Shown here piece by piece: positions 7,501-11,270 of a stretch of DNA of 11,270 nt. This DNA is from Bacteroidota bacterium (lineage in GTDB: Bacteria; Bacteroidota; Bacteroidia; Bacteroidales; UBA10428), in assembly GCA_029268165.1 (NCBI GenBank), contig JAJUGM010000064.1, positions 1 through 11,270 on the forward strand. The letters are read 5' to 3'. The notes under the pieces were generated by a model that saw only the letters and a list, made by a program, of their open reading frames with translations, made no database searches and was not told the origin of the DNA. The number at the start of each line of letters is the position of its first letter. Position 1 is the stretch's first letter. Made by a program: the position numbers and the translations under genes.

Positions 7501-7697
7501 TCACCACGTTCAATTTGTAATGCCTGATGTTTGCTGTAGTATGCATCAAATACATCGAGATAATCATTAACAAGCTCCTCATTCAGCTGACGCCTGAGAA
7601 ACGATTCCACAACAGTACGCCTGTCCTTGCCATGGCTTTCAGGCCTGGCAATGATAGCAAATAGTTCCATCAACGCTTTTAGAATCTGTTCACTCAT
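4596..7697 (-). CDS. ABCG-like ABC transporter (fused ATPase-permease) with TerB-like and FHA-like N-terminal domains
   Basis: This 1033-residue protein fuses a nucleotide-binding domain to an ABC2-type permease in the order of ABCG half-transporters. Residues 1-140 resemble a TerB-like helical domain (LEISEQEMEFIGIV at 108-121, then FYITREEE). Residues 165-240 resemble the second half of an FHA fold (YLNGQLLQQ, VYVLNPGTSI) but lack the usual GR and SRxH phosphopeptide-binding residues. The ATPase has Walker A GASGAGKST (281-289), Q-loop Q328, signature SGGQRKR (388-394), Walker B AVLFLDEP (406-413) and H444, all intact. A CHVC pair (493-496) lies in the linker. Six membrane segments are visible at about 582-603, 622-641, 664-690, 697-719, 723-748 and 990-1010, leaving a loop of roughly 240 residues between the last two, predicted periplasmic. 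Intact motifs imply an active transporter, probably an exporter; the substrate is unknown. No Shine-Dalgarno precedes the start, and it stands alone on its strand. Confidence 0.88.
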   Translation of the reverse strand: MSEQILKALMELFAIIARPESHGKDRRTVVESFLRRQLNEELVNDYLDVFDAYYSKHQALQIERGEKRIGPDSVKILRICNDINKELTQKQKFIVLVQLFEFAKADKLEISEQEMEFIGIVTESFYITREEEILLKEFTTNSFDNVPVSKDLLVINNKVSDHHAENKHLFYEFLDGHLWIAHIPTANLYFLRYIGENEMYLNGQLLQQDKVYVLNPGTSIRNHLIKPLYYSDIVSKFKEDEQQHRIIFEVKNISYKFRAGHTGLHPMSFREESGRLIGIMGASGAGKSTLLNILNGSTPPATGEVLINSINIYKEKEKTKGLIGHVSQDDLLIEELTVFENLYYNARLCFDNYSKHEIVEMVDSMLQSLGLYEIKDIQVGTPLNKKISGGQRKRLNIALELIREPAVLFLDEPTSGLSSRDSENIMDLLKDLTHKGKLVFVVIHQPSSDIFKMFDNLLILDQGGYLIYYGNPVDSIMYFKSRVHHANWAESECHVCGNVNPEQIFNIVESLVIDEYGKETRTRKISPREWNRIYNESAPKLDETLTLRNSLPNILFKIPNRLKQLLVFIQRDVLAKLANTQYMIITFLEAPLLAFILSYIIKYYNVSEAELSTYKFIENSNLPVYLFMAVIVAIFMGLTLSAEEIIKDRKILKREAFLNLSRTSYLFSKVAVMMVISAIQSFTFVIVGNSILEIKSMYFHYWLLLFSAWVSSNIMGLLISDSFKTVVAIYILIPFLVIPQIMLSGVLVKYEKLNPKISSPSKIPWYGELMTARWAYEALAVHQFMENDYDKIFYKENQIMSIAEFKKNYWIKNLQNKVDFLGKTYDRPEFRDQKEAYLGLLKNELGKEITTLKTLKNATIQNLNHGFIDSLTIDKVNKEIIDKTDELLKLINRVYIKVYNTANDKRDYLIRQLQTTPGEKEKFHYLKTKYHNDKLTEFVENNTEIVRIIEYKGKLYQKIDPIYMIPEHKMLKAHFYAPYKRLFGKLYSTFWVNTLVIWIFSVALFILLYFRGLKKLLDCIETLSERFQKETGE

Positions 7698-7999
7698 GAG
7701 CTAAGAAGATAGGGTCAACCGATTGCAAATACTTTCAATGCTTAGGATATTACGAAATAAAATGCAGCAGGTTACAAATTATTACGCTTAAAAACCATGA
7801 TGTATTGAATCCTTTTGAATCATCAGATTATTTTCTTATCCATTATCCATACTGAATTTTCAATCGTTTCACGTATTTAGAAAATAATAAAATAAGCCAT
7901 TATGTCAGTTATTTATATCAAAAAATGCCATATTGGCGTTATGTTACTGTGTTTTTATATTGGTAAAGAATTTGAACAACTGATTTAAAAAATTGAAAT
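7698..7999. other. Divergent intergenic region between the ABC transporter gene and clpB
   Basis: These 302 bases hold no plausible gene. They must contain both promoters of the divergent pair. A candidate for clpB is annotated separately; I could not find a convincing CAAAnnTA (reverse TAnnTTTG) element for the transporter. No CIRCE-type inverted repeat is present. A small inverted repeat, GCCA-TAT-TGGC (7927-7937), overlaps the proposed clpB -33 region and is the only other structure I see. Confidence 0.7.
7933..7963 (+). promoter_or_regulatory. Candidate clpB promoter
   Basis: TTG (7933-7935) and TATATTGG (7956-7963) are separated by 20 bases, matching the Bacteroidota layout of a -33 TTG and a -7 TAnnTTTG with one mismatch in the latter. 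The -7 element ends 36 bases before the clpB ATG. It is plausible but not unique in such AT-rich DNA. Confidence 0.35.
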
Positions 8000-10594
8000 A
8001 TGAATCTGAACAATTTTACAATAAAAGCACAGGAAGCTGTTCAGCAGGCCTTTGGTATTGCTGCAGGCTATATGCACCAAGCTGTCGAAACCGGTCATTT
8101 GTTAAAAGGAATCATCAGCCAGGGTGAAAACACTTTTGATTTCCTGATGAATAAACTGGGTGTTGACCTTCACGATTTTGAGCGGGTATTGGACAGCATC
8201 ATTCAATCTTATCCTAAAGTGAGCGGAGGTGAACAATATTTGTCATCCAATGCTGCCAAAGCTTTGCAGAAGGCGCTTGATTTTTCAAAAGAATCAGGCG
8301 ATCAGTTTGTTTCGGTTGAAGCAGTTATTGTTGGTATATTACTTTCTGGCGATGCTGTTTCGAAGATGATGAAAGACTTTGGTGTAACTGAAAAAGATTT
8401 GAAAGTTGCAATTAAGGAATTGAGAAAAGGATCGAGGGTAGAAAGTCAGACCGCTGAAGACACATTTAATGCCCTGAACCGCTATGCCATAAACCTGAAT
8501 GATCAGGCACGCACTGGAAAACTCGATCCGGTAATTGGCAGGGATGAGGAAATAAGAAGAATTCTTCAGATATTGTCGAGGCGCACGAAAAATAATCCGG
8601 TTTTAATAGGAGAGCCAGGTGTAGGGAAAACAGCCATAGCCGAAGGGCTTGCTCATCGTATTGTTTCGGGCGATGTTCCTGAAAATTTAAAAAGCAAACA
8701 GGTATTTTCACTGGACATGGGTGCCCTTATTGCTGGTGCCAAATACAAAGGAGAATTTGAGGAAAGGCTTAAAGCAGTAGTTAAAGAGGTTATTTCGTCG
8801 AATGGTGAAGTGATTCTTTTTATTGACGAAATTCACACATTGGTTGGAGCCGGTAAAAGTGAAGGGGCTATGGATGCCGCCAATATTCTTAAGCCTGCCC
8901 TTGCCAGGGGTGAATTAAGGGCAATTGGAGCTACCACGCTTGATGAATATCAGAAGTACTTTGAGAAAGATAAAGCCCTTGAAAGAAGATTCCAGATAGT
9001 AATGGTTGATGAGCCTGACGTGCAAAGCTCTATATCCATTCTTCGTGGCTTAAGGGAGCGATATGAAAATCATCATAAGGTTCGTATTAAAAATGAGGCA
9101 CTCGTTGCAGCTGTGGAGCTGTCACACCGTTATATTACTGAAAGACGCCTGCCTGATAAGGCTATTGACCTTATTGATGAAGCCGCTTCATCGCTGAGGC
9201 TTGAAATGGATTCAGTACCTGCCGAAATTGATACGCTGGAACGTAAAATACAGCAACTCGAAATTGAGAAAGAGGCCATGAAAAGAGAAGGCGATACCAA
9301 TCGTATCAAAGAAATAACCCGTGAAATAGCTGATCTTAATGAAGAAAGGAAAAACCTGAGGGCTAAATGGCAATCAGAGAAAGATATAATAACCAACATT
9401 CAGACAACCAAACAACAGATTGAAAATTATAAAATTGAGGCGGAACAGGCCGAAAGGCAAGGTGATTATGGAAAAGTAGCTGAAATAAGGTATGGCCGTA
9501 TCAAAGAAGCTGAACGCAACCTTGAAGACCTGCAGAACAAACTTAGAGAAATGCAGGCTGACAGGCCGTTAATTAAAGAAGAAGTAACAGCAGAAGATAT
9601 CGCTGAAATTGTATCAAAATGGACTGGTATTCCGGTTAACCGCATGCTTCAGGGCGAACGTGAAAAACTACTTAAACTTGAAGAAGAACTCCATAAAAGG
9701 ATTATAGGACAGGATGAAGCTATTGCAGCTGTTTCAAATGCTGTAAGGCGCAGCAGGGCTGGCCTGCAAAATGCCAAAAAACCTATTGGCTCTTTTTTGT
9801 TTTTAGGAACGACAGGAGTTGGAAAAACCGAACTGGCCAAAGCACTGGCTGAATACCTCTTTAATGACGAAAATCTGATTACCCGCATTGACATGTCAGA
9901 ATATCAGGAAAGACATACTGTATCACGTTTGGTCGGAGCGCCTCCGGGCTACGTTGGTTATGAAGAAGGCGGGCAACTCACCGAGGCAATACGCAGAAAG
10001 CCTTATTCTGTTGTTCTGCTCGACGAAATTGAAAAGGCTCATCCGGATGTCTTTAACGTTCTGCTGCAGGTACTTGATGATGGAAGGCTTACAGATAATA
10101 AAGGAAGAGTCGTGAATTTTAAAAATACCATTATCATTATGACCTCAAATGCAGGCTCACACCTTATTCAGGAAAATATGGCCAGACTAACCGAACAAAA
10201 TCGGGAAGAAATCATCGAGAAAACAAAAGAACAGGTTTTTGAATTGCTGAAAAAAACAATACGTCCCGAATTTCTCAATCGCATCGATGACCTGATTATG
10301 TTCACGCCGTTAACGAAAGAAGAGGTTAAACAAATAGTAAAACTACAATTCAGGCATATAGCAGATATGCTGAAGGAAAATGAAATAAGGATAGATATCT
10401 CCGAAGCTGCTGTAAAGTGGATTGCTTACCGTGGTTATGATCCGCAGTTCGGCGCAAGGCCTATTAAAAGACTGCTCGAGAAAAATATTGTTAATGAACT
10501 GTCTCGCGAAATCCTTGCAGGTTCAATTAAAAAAGACGATGCCATCTTAATTGACTGCAAAGATGACTCATTAATATTCATTAATAAAAACTAA
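8000..10594 (+). CDS. clpB: ATP-dependent chaperone ClpB (protein disaggregase)
   Basis: This 864-residue protein is a complete ClpB/Hsp104 hexameric disaggregase, which threads aggregated proteins through its pore together with the DnaK system in the cytoplasm. Domains in order are the N-terminal Clp repeat domain (about 1-145), AAA+ 1 with Walker A GEPGVGKT (204-211), pore-loop AKYKGEFEERLK with Y249 (247-258), Walker B VILFIDE (271-277) and arginine fingers in LERRF (327-331), a coiled-coil middle domain (about 410-525), then AAA+ 2 with Walker A GTTGVGKT (603-610), pore-loop GYVGYEEGG (650-658), Walker B VVLLDE (671-676) and the sensor-2 FGARPIKR near the C-terminus. The middle domain and the absence of an IGL/IGF ClpP-docking loop separate it from ClpA and ClpC. 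Threonine instead of proline in the second P-loop (GTTG rather than GPTG) is a minor variant. No Shine-Dalgarno is seen. Heat-shock control is expected from the family, but no CIRCE element is visible. Confidence 0.98.
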   Translation: MNLNNFTIKAQEAVQQAFGIAAGYMHQAVETGHLLKGIISQGENTFDFLMNKLGVDLHDFERVLDSIIQSYPKVSGGEQYLSSNAAKALQKALDFSKESGDQFVSVEAVIVGILLSGDAVSKMMKDFGVTEKDLKVAIKELRKGSRVESQTAEDTFNALNRYAINLNDQARTGKLDPVIGRDEEIRRILQILSRRTKNNPVLIGEPGVGKTAIAEGLAHRIVSGDVPENLKSKQVFSLDMGALIAGAKYKGEFEERLKAVVKEVISSNGEVILFIDEIHTLVGAGKSEGAMDAANILKPALARGELRAIGATTLDEYQKYFEKDKALERRFQIVMVDEPDVQSSISILRGLRERYENHHKVRIKNEALVAAVELSHRYITERRLPDKAIDLIDEAASSLRLEMDSVPAEIDTLERKIQQLEIEKEAMKREGDTNRIKEITREIADLNEERKNLRAKWQSEKDIITNIQTTKQQIENYKIEAEQAERQGDYGKVAEIRYGRIKEAERNLEDLQNKLREMQADRPLIKEEVTAEDIAEIVSKWTGIPVNRMLQGEREKLLKLEEELHKRIIGQDEAIAAVSNAVRRSRAGLQNAKKPIGSFLFLGTTGVGKTELAKALAEYLFNDENLITRIDMSEYQERHTVSRLVGAPPGYVGYEEGGQLTEAIRRKPYSVVLLDEIEKAHPDVFNVLLQVLDDGRLTDNKGRVVNFKNTIIIMTSNAGSHLIQENMARLTEQNREEIIEKTKEQVFELLKKTIRPEFLNRIDDLIMFTPLTKEEVKQIVKLQFRHIADMLKENEIRIDISEAAVKWIAYRGYDPQFGARPIKRLLEKNIVNELSREILAGSIKKDDAILIDCKDDSLIFINKN

Positions 10595-10608
10595 CCTGGC
10601 TGGTCAGG
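10595..10608 (-). terminator. Weak hairpin between convergent clpB and STAS genes
   Basis: CCTG (10595-10598) and CAGG (10605-10608) form a 4-bp GC-containing stem around a six-base loop, in the gap between the two convergent stop codons. Read on the - strand it is followed by TTAGTTTTTATT, so it may weakly terminate the STAS transcript; on the + strand five A's and a C separate it from a short T-run (10615-10619). The short stem makes this tentative. Confidence 0.3.
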
Positions 10609-10942
10609 AAAAACTTTTTATGCAATCGTCAAGATTGTCATGTATTTCAAACACGTTATGCAGCTGAAGTAACCTGAAAAGCTCCATAACCTCAGGTTCG
10701 ATATTACATAATTTAAACTGGCCATGGCTGTTATTGGCAGTTTTTAATATTGACAGAAAAACCCCAAACCCTGAACTATCAATAAACCTGATTCCTTCAA
10801 GATTTAATACCAGCTTTGTATCCGGTTTGTGAAACAAACTTTTAAGTTCTTCCTTAACAGGTTCGGTTATCAAAGCATTGAACCTGTCAATATTATCAAA
10901 CCTGGCAACAATGACATTATTTATTTTATCCGTTTTTAGCAT
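10604..10942 (-). CDS. STAS-domain protein (anti-sigma factor antagonist type)
   Basis: This 112-residue cytoplasmic protein is a single STAS domain like SpoIIAA and RsbV. Such proteins bind anti-sigma or switch kinases when unphosphorylated and are released by serine phosphorylation. The key motif FIDSSGFGVFL (residues 53-63) is intact, with S56 directly after D55, matching the phosphorylated serine position in RsbV and SpoIIAA. The preceding KLVLNLEGI (43-51) is the central strand and the C-terminal half has the usual helix-strand pattern. The ATG lies 10 bases after the stop codon of the Hpt gene, with no visible Shine-Dalgarno, so the two are probably co-transcribed. No kinase or PP2C phosphatase partner is in view; it could lie upstream, beyond the right edge. 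In Bacteroidota, which lack the Bacillus sigma-B system, the output is likely something other than a sigma factor. Confidence 0.9.
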   Translation of the reverse strand: MLKTDKINNVIVARFDNIDRFNALITEPVKEELKSLFHKPDTKLVLNLEGIRFIDSSGFGVFLSILKTANNSHGQFKLCNIEPEVMELFRLLQLHNVFEIHDNLDDCIKSFS

Positions 10943-10952
10943 GGTATCACAA

Positions 10953-11270
10953 TTAAAAATAATTATCTAGATTCTTAAGTACTTCTTGTAATTCCTGCAC
11001 TGCGGCTCTTGTTTCTTCTTTAAAAAAAGAAAGAATAATAGGATATTTTTCTGGTTCTTTATTCTCTTTGGCAAGATTCTCCAGATTTTTTAACTCCTTT
11101 GCAAGTTTTTCAAGACCCATGATGGAAATTGATGATTTGGCCTTATGGGCAAGTTTCCCCAGTAATTCATATTCCTTTTTAGCCAGATGATTGTCCATAT
11201 CGTGTGAAAACTCTTCCACCTGGTTTATAAATATGTTAATCATCTCTTTTACAAGGTCTTTATTCCCCCC
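10953..11270 (-). CDS. Hpt-domain phosphotransfer protein, 5' partial
   Basis: This is a histidine phosphotransfer domain, which relays phosphoryl groups between response-regulator receivers. Counting from the ATG at 11243, LAHKAKSS (residues 31-38) carries the phosphoacceptor H33 with K36, matching the family HxxK pattern, and the helical GLEKLAKELKNLE that follows is typical. The frame stays open from 11243 to the right edge and encodes GGNKDLVKEMINIF across that ATG, which matches the usual first helix of Hpt domains (GGDxxxxxEMxxxF). The true start is therefore beyond 11270, and the internal ATG would delete part of helix one. It could be a stand-alone protein of about 115-125 residues or the C-terminal domain of a larger hybrid sensor kinase; the window cannot decide. 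It lies 10 bp upstream of the STAS gene. Confidence 0.85.
   Translation of the reverse strand, partial: GGNKDLVKEMINIFINQVEEFSHDMDNHLAKKEYELLGKLAHKAKSSISIMGLEKLAKELKNLENLAKENKEPEKYPIILSFFKEETRAAVQELQEVLKNLDNYF

Noticed and set aside
9130..9894. Open frames on the - strand inside clpB
   Set aside because: Their products are serine- and leucine-rich, typical of antisense shadows of a charged coiled-coil and AAA+ coding sequence; clpB itself is fully conserved across the region.
1..11270. Mobile element, CRISPR array, tRNA or defence island
   Set aside because: No transposase, integrase, terminal repeats, spaced direct repeats or tRNA-like segments were seen; composition looks even and the genes are mostly chromosomal housekeeping or signalling types.

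Overview
The window looks like a chromosomal segment from a Bacteroidota bacterium, probably of the Bacteroidales type. The DNA is AT-rich and most genes lack a clear Shine-Dalgarno sequence. One intergenic region carries a perfect TAnnTTTG promoter element of the Bacteroidota primary sigma factor. The S41 protease has the C-terminal region typical of that phylum, and the large ABC protein has an architecture I associate with it. There are no mobile elements, CRISPR arrays, tRNA or rRNA genes.

Layout, left to right. (1) Positions 1-954, +: the C-terminal part of an S41 (CtpA-type) periplasmic protease, cut by the window edge. (2) Positions 998-3304, +: three tightly packed genes, the last two overlapping their upstream neighbour. 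They encode a PnuC transporter, a NadR-type ribosylnicotinamide kinase without an adenylyltransferase domain, and a THUMP-domain RNA methyltransferase. The first two form a coherent nicotinamide riboside import-and-trapping pair feeding NAD salvage; the methyltransferase appears to be along for the ride by translational coupling. (3) Positions 3305-3581: AT-rich spacer with a perfect 9-bp inverted repeat and a good promoter. (4) Positions 3582-4533, +: a SiaB-like kinase and a SiaC-like phosphoprotein, the kinase/target pair of the SiaABCD partner-switching system, without the SiaA phosphatase or SiaD diguanylate cyclase. A strong terminator follows. (5) Positions 4596-7697, -: a 1033-residue ABCG-like half transporter with an added TerB-like and degenerate FHA-like N-terminus and a very long periplasmic loop. 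(6) Positions 7698-7999: divergent intergenic region with a probable clpB promoter. (7) Positions 8000-10594, +: ClpB disaggregase. (8) Positions 10604-11270, -: a STAS-domain anti-anti-sigma-type protein preceded by an Hpt phosphotransfer protein whose 5' end lies beyond the window.

The most interesting content is the signalling complement: SiaB, SiaC, a STAS protein and an Hpt protein lie within 8 kb, while no phosphatase, sensor kinase or output enzyme is in view. The multi-domain ABC transporter between them is the other item worth a second look. I do not see a clearly novel multi-gene defence or mobile system here; the rest is mostly housekeeping.
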